Source of the DNA: Sodiomyces alkalinus F11
Lineage: Eukaryota; Ascomycota; Sordariomycetes; Glomerellales; Plectosphaerellaceae
Assembly (NCBI RefSeq): GCF_003711515.1
Contig: NW_021167093.1
Span: forward strand, 1-64,000
Direction: 5' to 3'
DNA length: 64,000 nt
Shown: positions 36,382 to 48,900 of the stretch, in pieces
How the letters are laid out: every line of letters starts with the position of its first letter
How positions within the stretch are numbered: position 1 is the stretch's first letter
Made by a program: the position numbers and the translations under genes
Notes under the pieces: model-generated
What the model saw: the letters and a program-made list of their open reading frames with translations, nothing else
Database searches by the model: none
Told to the model about the DNA's origin: nothing

Positions 36382-36604
36382 TAGAACGCTATAGAAAAGA
36401 GTGGGAAAAAAGAGGATTAAATTACCTTAGTAGGCCTCTCTAAAAGCCTATAATATAGTTCTAAAAGGCCCCCTATATATAGACATCCTTAACTAATAAG
36501 ATCCCTCTATTTAGCTGCCCTGCTAAGCCTTATAAGGAAAAATAAACCAAGGATACACGAAGAGTAAGGTAAACACGAGGTCAGGCACTATAACCTAAGC
36601 GTGG
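36382..36604 (-). repeat. 5' LTR of Copia-3, main segment
   Basis: The larger part of the 5' LTR, matching 22853-23070. It is interrupted by Copia-1b, and its first 20 bases (minus-strand sense) lie at 42920-42939. The inner end is followed by AGCTACAG, not the initiator-tRNA word of the other Copia elements. Confidence 0.8.
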
Positions 36605-36879
36605 TATCGCACGTCAAAATAGCACTTGTATAATTAACTTAATAGAGTAGAAATCTCGTGTGTGTGTATTATGTTACGTTATATCCGTATAAGTCTCTTA
36701 TGCCCTTAATTTAAGTGGTGAAGACTCTGTTATAGGTACTATATTATTTGGATCCTATCCGGTCTTTTCCGGTATCCTCCCTTATTATATCCTGATACCC
36801 GAGGTCCCCGAGATCCGAAGCCCTTAGTCAGGCATGGATCCCCTAGGGACCGCGTCGTGGTCCGTATGCCTATACGATA
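36605..36879 (-). repeat. 3' LTR of Copia-1b
   Basis: 275 bases. On the minus strand it starts TATCGTATAGGC and ends GTGCGATA; the polypurine tract CTAAGGGGG lies just before it. Confidence 0.88.
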
Positions 36880-37199
36880 TACCCCCTTAGTTAAGATAGG
36901 TCTTCCCTAGGTCAACTAACTAATCGGAGGCTTCGGTTTAAACCAAAAACTCTTAACTTTTCTATCGTAAAATTAAGTCACAACGCCCTCGTAAAAGGGA
37001 TCTAAATCCGCCCTATTTAACCGTTTAATTTGAATCTATCTTAATTAGTTCCTCGATCCTGATTAGCCGGATCTACTTCATCGGATCTATATCTACCGGA
37101 TCTGCTACGCCCTCGGGGGCCTTCGTTATCGCTACGGCTTTAGCGCGTTTAATCTTTTTATATAGTTATTTTACCTACTCGATACGATCCTTTTAATTC

Positions 37200-40100
37200 G
37201 TTAAAGCAAGCTATTACTATAGTCATTTAATCTTTGCCTCCGGTAGTGCCTTCGTTAAACCGTCCACGATTATATCCTTTACATTAACGTACGTGACCTT
37301 AAAGAGGCCTTACTATACTAACTAGCGCGCTTACTAGTTATAAAATTTAATATACTATAGCCTTATTTGTAGGCGTTATGCCTTCGTATTAACGAGGTTA
37401 ATAGTCTACTAATTATCGTAGAATAGCTATAGTTATTATTAATCGAACCAAAGCTTTAAATCCCTTAATATCCGACTAATAAATAACGTCTCCTTAGCCG
37501 CCTCGGTAAGAGAGACTAGTTCCGACTCTATTAACGACGTTATAACCGTCGGGTACTTACCCGCCTTCTAGTTAATACTGCCGCCGAAGAGCTTTATCGT
37601 ATATCCCTATAAACTCTTACGGTCTAGATTATCCCCGAAGGACGCGTCGTTTACGGTTAGGAAGAGTCTATCCCCACCGAATTCCAGGTAGTGGTGCCTT
37701 ATATATTATAAGAATAGTAGTATTTATTAAACCCTTTTAAGGTAGTTAGAGAAGGGGTTAAGTTAACATTATATTAGGAAAGCTTTAAATAGGTGAACGT
37801 GATATCGGGTCTTATTATGATAGCGGTATACAGGAATAAATCTATTATGCCCTAATACTAACGGACCTCGGGAATTAAGGCGCGTATACCGTCGCGCGGT
37901 ATTAACGGCTTTATAGATAATAGGACCTCTAGTAGTCTTCGGCAGAGGATATCTACGTAGTATTTAACCGCGATCTTCTCCACGTAAGAGAATTATAATA
38001 GCTATAGCCTATATATAGCTCTATCCCTTAGAACCTTAATTCCTAGGAGTTAACGGATTTCGTCGCCTCCCGATAACCTATACCTTCGTTTAAAGGTAGC
38101 CTCGACGTTATTAGCGTTAGTCTTATAATATTTATAGTAAATAAGTCCGATATCGTTAACGTAGAAGAATAGAATTAAACTATCACAGATTATAATATAG
38201 GGGTTATTAGGCATGGCCGTGAATCCTATCTTCTATAGTATACCGCTAAATTCCTCTTACTATAGTAGTAGCGATACCCTTAAGGTAAAAAGGGCTTTCC
38301 GTAATAGCAGGACTTTACCTAGTACTTCGTAGCCTTTCGGTATCTTTATAAATAGTTTCTCTTTAAGGCTAGCGTTAACGAACACGTTAATAGCGGTAAA
38401 TTACATTATCTCTAGGTTAAACTAGGCGGCGATAGCTATTAGTATATAGAAGAACCGCGAGGCTAGTATCGCGGTGTAGTTATCTTTAGTCTTTAACCGT
38501 TTTTATTAATCCCCTTTCACTATAAGGTATACCTTATACTTAAGCAGGATACCCTCTTTATTAAATTTATAGGTATATACCTATCTATAAGCGAGAACTT
38601 ATGACTTATTAGCCTAATTACCGCCTGCCTCCTATTAGTAGCCTGTTTATTAGTAGCCCTTAAGGTATTCCCCCTCGACCTATAACTACCGCTCCTATAA
38701 CCGGTAAAGGCGTATATCGCAGTGGTGGTTTAGCGGAGGCGGGACATCCTCGCGGGTTAAACGCGGTAGCGCCTAGGAGGCGTTAAAGGGAGGGGGTTCT
38801 ATAGTACCGATATCACTAATATTACAGTTATTAATAGCTTACTTCCTTACGCGTATAGGGTTATAAGTCCTTCTAACGTTAAAGAACGCCTTTTAGGTAT
38901 TATTGTTCTATGCCTTCTTAGTTATATAAAGGCTTATAATAGTTCTCGCGATAGATAGGCGCGCGGCTAATAGGCGTATAGCCGTCGGGCACCCCCTAGG
39001 GGTATCCTCGGCTACCTAGTAGTGGTTATCGTCTTCTTCTACCTTCGTGCCCCGGAACACCGCTGACGCTATAAGGAACGCGTGCGCGCAGGATCTTCCG
39101 GGGATATTAGAGGCGTAGGAAACGGTTTAAACCACGTAGTAATAGACTATAGAGTATCCGTAGTAATAGCGGTGCCCGTAGTAATAGCAGTAGCCTCTCT
39201 CGTAGTAATAGCGATAGCCTTGCCTTTATCCGTAGTAATAGCGGTAGCGTCGTCTTTACCTATAGTAATAGCAGTGGTATAGTTTTCTCCTATAGTAATA
39301 GTAGTATCCGTAGTAATAGCGGTAGCCTCTCTCGTAGTAATAATTACGGCCTCGCCTTTATCCGTAGTAATAGCAGTAGCGTTAGAGTTTTCCAACTTAA
39401 GATCTAATACGTTTAAGGCTATACCCCTTAATAGTAGCCTATTCGCGGTCGCTATATCGTTAGATTAGGTAATACGGATAGATTATAGGCATTCCCTAAT
39501 TTCCTCGGCAGAAGCTATAGCTTATAGCGTTTTAATCCTACCGTTAAAGGTCTTATCTTCGTTAAAGATCACGTCTCTTATAGTAATAATATCCGTTAGG
39601 TATAGCAGCTATACGCGGAAGCTATTCGAGGAATAGTATCTGATATAATAACCAATCTATGTCTTCGGTTCTAGCCTTTATAGACGGTTCCTTTTAGCTT
39701 AGCTGTCGTGCGTTTTTATAAAGACTTTATAGCCGTATACTTATAAGTGTATAAGGTTAGGTTAACAGCCGCGTAGGCCTTTATATAGCGTTTTCTAATC
39801 ATTAATATAGTATAGGTTTCTATTATACAGGTATATAGTGGTCTTAAAGGTCTTAGGCTGGATAGATATAGGCAGATTAGCTTTAATCCTTATCGCCCTC
39901 GCCCTTCTCTTAACGATACCTCTAATCCGTTCTATAAGGCTATTTTAATTCTATAAATATAGTGCTAACGACTAATCTTCTACCCCCTTAGTAGCGAGGA
40001 AAGTAACGACTTCTAGGTGCTAAAATATCTCGGAATCGGCTTATAGGATATATAGTCTAATATCGAATTAGGTCTTAAGCAGGGTAAAAACGTCTTTCAA

Positions 40101-42470
40101 AGTATAAAGAATAAAGCCTTAGTCTCTTTTGTATAGGTAGTAATCCCACATATATCCTGTAAACACGTCCATAATAAATATAATAGACTCATATAGGCCG
40201 CCTAGCGATTTCGACTCTTCTAGATTATAAAAATCGATAGCCAGGGCTTTACTAGGCCTTAACGGGTAAAAGGATAGTATACGCCTAATCTACGTAGGTA
40301 CTTATAATTATCTATACGCGTTATACTCTACAGTTCGCGGCCCCTTAATCCTTACCCCCTAAGTAGCGTTTACGATCCTTATAAAGGTATCGGTGTCGTA
40401 GTAGCCGAGGCGTTTATACTACCTTTACGCGGTAGTCTTTTACGGTTACCGCAGTTACCGTAATCTTCTATACGGGTTATCGCGGGGATACTAAGCTAAA
40501 ACCGTAAACACGGTAGCCGTTATAGGTTCCGCGCGTTCGATTATATACTAGCCGTGGATATCTAGTAGCTTATAGATAGGCCGGGTATCGGTAGAGCTAA
40601 TAGTAGTATTATTTACGGTATCCTAGCGGTAGCTTTATAAGCGTAATTAGCATTCTAAGACGATATTAGTAATAAACTCCTTATAGTATATTCCGTCAAG
40701 GAGGCATAATAGCCTCTTTATACCTAATAGGGATTATATATATAGCTTAACGTCTCCGTATCCGAGGATAAAAGCCTTATAACTACCCACCTAAAAGGAT
40801 AAAGATAAAGTATTAGTAGGTAATCTAACAGCCGTAAAACGGCCTTAATTATTAAAGATATAGATTAATAATTCTAAGTCTAGGATAGGGTAGAATAGTA
40901 ATACTTTAGCTGAGTTAATAGATAATAATAGTCCTTATTTCTATAATCTTAATAGTATCGTTATATAAGGGCGCGCTACCCCCCCTTCTTAGGAGGGGTA
41001 GACACCTAGCCGTATACTCGCGGTAACGGAAAGCTCTTTTAAAGCTATACTTACGGGTAGCGTAGTAACCCGCTAATTTAATAGTATAATAGGTATAATA
41101 GACATAGTATTATAGAGTTAATCTTCCTGGACCTCCTCTATCTTATTACCGGTAACGGTCCCTAAGGCTTCCCGCATCTTCTATATCGCGGTATCCACGC
41201 GGCTTTTAAAACTATAGTTACGTATCTTCTTTTCTATAACCTTCGTAATATCTTCACGGCCACACTAGCTATAAGGGCGTATATCCGGCCTTATATACTA
41301 ATAGGCGGCGGTAGTATAGGTATTCTTATATATCTTATAGGGCCTCCTTATTACGGGAGGAATAGCCTTTATAGACGTGTTACTACGAGGACGCTTCGTA
41401 TTATCTTTATTATTAGTAGTATCCTTAGTATCAGGGAGGTTTTTAAGGGTGTTAAAGGTGCCTCTCCCGACTCTAGGCTTTATAATAGAGGATTATAGGC
41501 TTTTTATATTACTAAGAACCGCCTTTAAAGCCTTTACGAAGTTATTAATTATTAGCTCGTTTTCCGTAATCTTATTATAGTTATTTATTAGGTGATTATT
41601 ACTTTATTCCTAGATAATAAGTCTAATAGCTTTTAACGCGTCTTCCGCCTAATGGTCCGCGTTTAATAGCTCTAAAACGCCTCTATATCAATAGTGTATT
41701 ATTGCTATGTTGTAGCTTATAACCTACCTGTCTATATCCTTAGGTATAGCCTTTATAGATATAGTATATTATCGATATAAGATTAAGGCTTTCTTATAGA
41801 GGTCTATAAGAGTTAGTTCTACGTACGCGTAAAGAAGAGTAATTTAGGCTTATAGATTATTTATATTATCGTCCTATAGCTATATAAGGAGGTTACGTAA
41901 CGTAGTATAAATTGTCCTCTTAATATACGAGTATACTTTATTAAATTCCTTCTACTACACGTCGTAGTCTGCCTTTTCCTCGCGGTATACGCGGTAATCT
42001 TATAGGTAGCGCGTACGCCGCTTTTTAGAGAGGTTATCGATAAATATAAGCGTCCTTATCGGTGGTTCTTTTATTACGGCTATAGCCTTCCGGCGGGCGG
42101 CCGTCTCCTTCCTACCGGCGGCTATAATAGCCGTGGTAGCGGCTATAGTAGCGGCGGCGTCCGTGGTATCGGTGGCCTTATCGCCCTCTAGTATAATGGT
42201 AGAAGATATAGTGGCCGTAGCCGTAGCCTCCTCCGCGTTTAGGTCTACGATAAGGGCTTTATACTTACGAATATTAGGTAGTATAGGCTTAAGAAGCAGG
42301 TAGGCGTTAGCCTCCTTATCGCTTAGCTTTAGATTAAGATAATTATCCTAATAAGAGGCGGATTTACCGCGTACGGCGTGCTCCTATACTACGTAGTCCC
42401 TTTAGTTACCGAGGGTAGTAGTAGCCGCCTTATATTCGGCGTTAGATATATTAGAAGATATCTTTGCTAG
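37200..42470 (-). pseudogene. Copia-1b gag-pol polyprotein remnant
   Basis: The minus-strand counterpart of the Copia-1a polyprotein. Gag lies near 42470-40950, the tandem repeat at 39400-39140, the reverse transcriptase core F-F-Y-V-N-D-I near 38170-38150, RNase H around 37680-37450 and the C-terminal G-L-T-K-A-L-P near 37260-37240. Both copies share the same Asp-to-Asn change in the reverse transcriptase, as expected when RIP hits the same CpA-context sites. Confidence 0.83.
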
Positions 42471-42626
42471 TTTATTATTTAATTAATTAATAGATAGGTT
42501 AATTAATCTCTTAATTACTCTAATTAGGTCGATAGTAGTTATTTAAAAGTACTTATATCAATATAATTACTTTTTATAGTAGAATAGGGGTAGCCCTATT
42601 AATATCTATCGTTTAGGCGTTATAAA

Positions 42627-42639
42627 CTAGGCTTATAAC
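42627..42639 (-). other. primer-binding site of Copia-1b
   Basis: On the minus strand GTTATAAGCCTAG directly follows the 5' LTR. It is the RIP-altered equivalent of the Copia-1a site. Confidence 0.6.
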
Positions 42640-42914
42640 TATCATAGATTAGAATAGCACCTATATAATTAACTTAATAGAGCAGAAATATTGTGTATAT
42701 ATATTATATTAAGTTATATCTATATAAGTGTCTTATACTCTTAATTCAGGTCGTAAAGACTCTGTTATAGGTGCTATATTATTTGGATCCTATCCGGTCT
42801 TTTCCGGTATCCTCCTTTATTATATCCTGATACCTAAGGTCCCCGAGATCCGAAGCCCTTACTTAGGCATAGATCCCCTAGGGAACGCGTCGTGGTCCGT
42901 ATGCCTATACGACA
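42640..42914 (-). repeat. 5' LTR of Copia-1b
   Basis: 275 bases, starting TGTCGTATAGGC on the minus strand, the best preserved start of the family, and ending TCTATGATA. Confidence 0.88.
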
Positions 42915-42943
42915 TGTGGCTAGCCCTAAAATCACGATACTAG

Positions 42944-43302
42944 TATAACCGCGCAGATACGGCTTTGGTGTGGTGTCGGCAGCCGGTTATATAACCCCCC
43001 TTTTTAAGGCTACGGGATCCGCCTCCCATATATATATTAAGGGCAGGCTCTAGATATCCCTATTAAGGGATGATTATTTAATTATTATCCTCTTTTATAA
43101 TTACTTATTCCACGTTTAAGATATCTTTCCAGTTTAAGTTACGTTACCCTGATCAGAATAATAACTACCGATCTACTTCTTTACTAAAGCTCATAGCAGT
43201 ATTAGTTATATTTTAGTTATATATCGTGGTTTTACTAGACTAACCTCTTTATCTGATATTTATTTTAACGATCTAGTGCTACTACGTCTTTATCTAGTTA
43301 TA
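42944..43302 (+). repeat. 5' LTR of Gypsy-2
   Basis: 359 bases starting TATAACCGCGCAGATACGG and ending CTAGTTATA. It matches 56858-57216 without gaps in length. The primer site would begin at 43303 but does not resemble a tRNA end I can name. Confidence 0.88.
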
Positions 43303-43399
43303 ATATAATGCTCGGAGGCGGATTTATTCGGCGTCCCTAAAGCGTTCTAACCCTAATTAGAGTCATAAAGGCGCTTAAGGGAGGTTCCGGCCCTCCTAA

Positions 43400-45900
43400 A
43401 TAAACTATTAGGTAATAACCCCTAAAGGATATAAAGATAATGACTAAGGAGGGATTTAACGCTTTAAGACTAAGGAGACATTTACCCTGATAGATTTCGA
43501 AAAAGAAACGACTATATAGGTAAGATAGGAAGCACCCTTAGTACTTTTAATTATAAGACCCGCCGCCGCGGAGGTAGTAACTATAGGAACAGAAGAAACC
43601 GATTAGACCGCGATAGAGTTAGATTCCGGATATAGAATAGACTTAATAAGGGGCTTATAACCCTTACTACTAATTTAAATAGACTCTTATATAATAGCGA
43701 AAAAAAGATAAGGCCGTTAAGAGTAGCTTACCCGGATTAGGGTAACTAACCCTTAGCAGACCTAATAAAAAGCTAATACCAAGCGAGGGAGCGAAATAAC
43801 GATACCTTATATAAGGACCCGATAGTCTAGTAAAGACCTTTACGGACCCCGTAAGTAAGTTATAATACTTCTTCGTAAGACTTAGCGTATAATATTACTA
43901 ATATTAATATCTGTGAGTATAGCCCTTTTACTAGTAGGTAATCTCCTAATTATAGGGGGCCTCTTCCTTTAAGGTGAGTTAGAAAAGCTAGACCCCGAAG
44001 ATAAATATCGCGGAGCGAAATCTAGGACCGTTACTACCCTCTCGTTAAAGACTTTATTACTCTTATTAAGATAAGATAATATATATATTAACCTAGCTAG
44101 TATCTAGAATACCTATAGGATCTTCTCGCTAGACGATTAGTTTAAAGAACCTTTCCCTAAACCCCCTAACCCTATTATCATTATTCGCTTACCCCCTTAT
44201 ACTTATACCTAAAACACTATAGATACTTAGACTTAGCACCGCGAGCCTAACCCCGTTATCGTTATTAGCGACTCTAATAATAAGGCTCCCTTACCAGCTA
44301 TTCCCCTTGTTCTTACGCCCGCTATTTCTACTACCCCTAATTAGGGGAACCACGATATCAGGGCTATAGCCTTACCTTCCCCCACTCCTAGGCTAACTAC
44401 TATATCTACCACGGCTCCGACTACTATTTCGATAACTACCCCTAGTACTACCCCTACTTAGCCTGTCTTTACTACCTAGCCCGCTTCGAAGGCTTTTACT
44501 ACTGCCGCCCCTAAGCGTTAGTAGCCCCTTACTACCGCTAAAGACCTAATTAAGCTACTATAAGCCTTAATAAGCCGTGACCGAAAGAGTATTATCGCCG
44601 AGGTTATTAAAGCCCTACTACCTATTATTACTACGTCGAGAGTACCCCTAAATCCCCTCGCTATTAAAGCTCCCTGTTTTAGTAGTAAGTCCCTTTCTAT
44701 ATTTCTTTAATAGTACGATAACTATACTAAGCTTAACCGCCTTAGTAAAGCCGATAAGATTACCTACGTTAACCTATACACGGACACGGCTATTCGTCCC
44801 GCTATTAAACGACTAATAAAAGAGGTTTAAGCCGTTAAAGGTAGTTAGTCTAATCTAATCGAGAAGCTTATTAAAGAGTACTCTTATCTAGATCCAAACT
44901 ATTAACTTAACTTCTCTTATAAGGTTTATTAGCTTCGGGTAAAATATAAGATATATAAGTTTAATAGCATTTATTAGGTTAGAGACTTACTGTAGTAAAT
45001 TTTTATCTAAAAGGCTAAGGCAGAGCGGGTTTAAGGCACTGTTATCGAGGACTCCGAGCTTTACGGTATCGTCCTTACTATTCTATATAGGGATATCTAT
45101 ATACTTATTGCTAATAAGCTTAAGATCCGAGGCACCCACTTAAGAAAGATAATTAAGAGCTGTAGGCTGCTTTCGGACTTACTACGCGAGTAGTCTACGG
45201 ATATTTAGGAAGTAAAGGGTAAGCCTATAGATAGGGACGCTATACTAGATATAGCTAAGTCTAATTAGCCTATTAGTACCGCTTTCTAGCCCACGATCTT
45301 AAGGCGGCCTATTATAGTCTAGGAGTCTATAGCCTCTTAATCGGATATAGATAAGCTCGCCGACCTCCTTAAGGTATACTATTTCCCTTATTTATAATAA
45401 AGCTAAAGGCGTTAGGGGTATTACTGCCTAAGTGCTCGCCGTATCTAAGAGGATAGGCACGGAAAAGGTCTAAGCCCTCCTCGCTATGAAGTCTAATTTA
45501 AAGAACGCCTTTTACACCGTCCTTAAGCACGACTCTTAGCCTACGATAACTACTTTAATACACTTCGCTACCCCTAATTAGGCTAACGGTACCGCTTACT
45601 AGCCTAATAACGCTTAGTATACTAAGGAGATCTATTACGGAGAACCCCGCCTTAGATATAATAACCAATATAACGATAACCGCCTAACCTAATAACACGA
45701 TAACTGCCTAGGATAGTAAAGAGGTGCTTAGAATAACGGCCAGCCTTTACTAGCTCGCTATTACTATTACGGCTAAGAAAGGTACCGGAGAGATAACTAC
45801 CCTATCCTAATCTATAATAATGCCTATAACCTAGTTAAGTAATAGTTCCCCGAGTATTTAGTAATAGATTAGACCGGTACCTAAGTAGCCTGCCTAAAAA
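43400..45900 (+). pseudogene. Gypsy-2 Gag remnant with zinc knuckle
   Basis: A long RIP-closed frame after the 5' LTR. Its middle (44270-44680) is rich in Pro, Thr and Ala, a probable flexible region. From 45759 the codons read Y-x2-Y-x4-Y-x4-Y, which is C-x2-C-x4-H-x4-C with TGY and CAY changed to TAY, the zinc knuckle that ends a Gag. The exact start is not determined. Confidence 0.7.
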
Positions 45901-48900
45901 GCGAGCTACGAGTTAACGAGTACTAGCTATACTAACGCTATATACTATATTAGCTAGCTATTAAGCTTTATAGCCGATTTAAGGAGCTTATAGACCTTTA
46001 TACTAAGACTTTCTAGCCCGTTACCCTCCCCTATAAAACTTAAAAGACTAATAGGCTTATAATTCAGTATATAGTTAAGTAGGTATAGAAGTAGTAGACC
46101 GGTTAGAGTAGTTAGGCTAACTAAGCCACTTAAGCCTTAAGAGTTACTAAGGTCACGGGATCTATTAATTTTATTACTAGTAGAGTATATACTATCTTTA
46201 TATCTCGATACACTTTAACCGACCCTTAAAACCCTCTTCGTACTATTAGAAGCAGGAGAATTAGTAAACCCACGCTAAAAGTAGCTAGTTCCCCTAATTA
46301 GGCTATTTGATAGGCCTTATCGACTCCAAAAAGCTTTTAGATGGTTATAAAAATAGTTAACGACGTCGATATAGAAGACGGACTAGCCCTTAATTCGATA
46401 GCCCCTATATCTAGACCCGCTACTACCTTAATTACCACCCGGCCTGCGTTATAAGCCTTAGCTTAGAAAAATACCCTTAATATATTTAACTAGGAGGCTA
46501 TTATATAAAAGGTCTGCGAGAAAAGGCTAAAACATCTTTTAGAGATAGAGGTTAAGATTCCTATAGTTTACCTCTTCTCCACTAATATAGTTATCCTCGC
46601 GGACTATAAGGAGATACTAAGGTTAATTGGTAACTAAGTAAAGCCTTATATACTTATCCGTTTAACCCCTAAAACGGCCTTTTTAATAGACTCCTTACCT
46701 CTTAGACCCGAACGCCCTACATAGTTTATAAAGACCACGACTATAGCCCCTACGCCTAACGGTACCCTATCTATTACGCCCGCCCTAATAATTAATAAAC
46801 TAAAGCCTCCTACTATTTACGCTAAGTATATAGGAATACGGGTTAGCCTAGCTAAACCAATAGCTAAGGCCTACCCTATAAAGAATTATTCTTACGTAGT
46901 TATTAATATAAGAGCCGTCTTTAATACTATTCGGCTAGACCTTATAGAAAAGCTAGGGTTATAAGGCTATATCGGGAAAAGTAATATTATAATTAAAGGG
47001 ATTAACGACGTGGATAGGGTAAACTATACAGGATATCTAGAAAAGCACCTCTAGATCGGGGACTAGTCTAGGAAGGTTTATTTTATAGTAATCGAGGGAA
47101 TAGGGCCTAGGATACTTTTTAGCCTACTATTCTTACTCGATAGTCACGCCTTTTTTACCTATAAGGATAGATAGATTAATATAGACTTTGCCTACGGGGA
47201 TACCTATATTATCGTCGTTATCGTTAGTATGGAATAGGTTAACGACTACCCTTATAGATAAAGCTAGCCTAAGTCTAAAAAGAGGAGGAAAAGCGCTAAG
47301 AGGAAGAGGATTTAATCGATCTAAGTATCGGATAGTAGGGGGAGAATAGTATTCTTTTTAGTTAGTCCGGGGCCGCTACCTTAATATCGAGTAACGATAG
47401 GACTAGCGGTTCGACCGATTAAGGGGCGAAAGAGGCGGAGGAGATAGGAGAGAGGAGGACGGAGAAAAAAAAGAGCGACGACAATATTTTCTTTCATTTA
47501 GAGAATAAGGACGCTGCTACTTTAGTCGCCTTCCTATTTATAGAGGAGGTGAAGCCCTTAATATAGAGAATTTATATAGCCTTAAGGGCGATACCACGAA
47601 ATTAGGGCCGAGGATATAAGAGGTGTGTCGTGGAGGCTCCCTATATAATAACTACGACTATATAATAATAACTAATTTACACTAACCACTTATCTTTTTC
47701 GACTTTTTTATACTATTATTAGCCTAATCACCCTAATAGCCTCTTAGTCTTATATTTTCGGAAGGACCGAATAACGTAGGATAATTCCTAAATAAGAGTA
47801 CTCGAGGCTTTAAAGAAAAAGGAGGATAATATTACTCGTATAGCCGCGGTTACGATAAAGAGGCTATAATAGCTAAAGAGGAGGAAATCCTAGAATTCTA
47901 TTCAAGAAGTATATTATCCCCCTAATCCCGGAGGCGTCTTTACTATATAGAAGCCTAAGGCTTTTAAGGTTTACCCTCTTAATAATATTCCGTCTAATAA
48001 AAGTATCCCTAATAAAGACCCTTACTAGAAGAATAATATCCTCGTAAAAATTAAAGAGGAAGACTAAGAACTAAAAGATAAGCGGTTTATTAGCTTAATT
48101 ATACTAAGGTTTTCTAAAATTATACCTTATTCGCGCTTTATACCCGAAAGACTTAATATTATCCTAAAGACTATCGACTACTTAACCCCTAAGGAATAAA
48201 AGCTCCTAATAAAGGTCCTCCTAAACTATAAGGTAGCTATTATATAGGATTAGACTAAGTATAGCCGCCTTAACGAACGGGTAGGCCCTTTATAGAAGAT
48301 TCGGGCGGTTCCTTATAAGGCGTGGTAGGCGAAGGGGATCCTTATCCCTAAAGCTCTAGAGTCTATAGTCGTGCAAATAATAAAGGACCGCCTTAAGAAA
48401 AGTATAATCGAGGAGAGCCACATAGCCTACTATAACCCCTGGTTCTTAGTTAAGAAGAAGGACGGTAATATACGGCTTATTAACTCGGCTACTAAGATTA
48501 ACGTAGTAACCCTTTAAGATACCTTTATACCGCCTAAGGCCGATAAGTTCTCCGAGGATTTCGCTATATATAAGCTTATATCCCTCTTAGACTTTTTCTC
48601 CGGCTATTATTAGGTTACCCTTAACGAAGGATCTCGAGATCTAACCACCTTTACGCCTATTATTAGGCTTTTTAGGATATATACCCTTCCTTAGGGGGCT
48701 ATTAATTTAGTAGCCGAATTTATACGTATTATAACCCGTATCCTTTACGACTTTATTCCCTAGTACTATAAACCCTTTATTAACGATATTATAGTAAAAG
48801 AACCGATAACCACCTACGAGGATATCCTAATTAGACCTAGAATTCGCTATTGTATAGCCGAGTATATTATTAATATCGATAAAGTGCTTCTTAATATAGA

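Larger units (their letters stand above)
36605..42914 (-). mobile_element. Copia-1b, second copy of the Copia-1 family, minus strand
   Basis: A 6.3-kb full-length copy with two 275-base LTRs, inserted in the 5' LTR of Copia-3. The duplication is CGTGG (36600-36604) and TGTGG (42915-42919), a mismatch that RIP could have made. It is collinear with Copia-1a throughout, including the tandem repeat. Equal LTR lengths and full structure indicate a complete insertion mutated afterwards. Confidence 0.9.
22853..42939 (-). mobile_element. Copia-3, Ty1/Copia LTR retrotransposon on minus strand, carrying nested insertions
   Basis: Outer limits are set by a perfect duplication CTAGT (22848-22852 and 42940-42944). 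Removing the LINE (27147-34067 plus one duplication) and Copia-1b (36605-42914 plus one duplication) leaves an element of about 6.8 kb. Gag and integrase lie to the right of the LINE, and reverse transcriptase and RNase H to its left, all on the minus strand. An extra antisense frame lies between RNase H and the 3' LTR. The whole element is heavily RIP-mutated. Confidence 0.87.

Noticed and set aside
39082..39395. Two overlapping open frames of Val/Ile/Ala or Thr/Ile/Ala repeats on opposite strands
   Set aside because: They are the two readings of the Copia-1b tandem repeat inside pol. The minus-strand one is a piece of the polyprotein, and neither is a separate gene.
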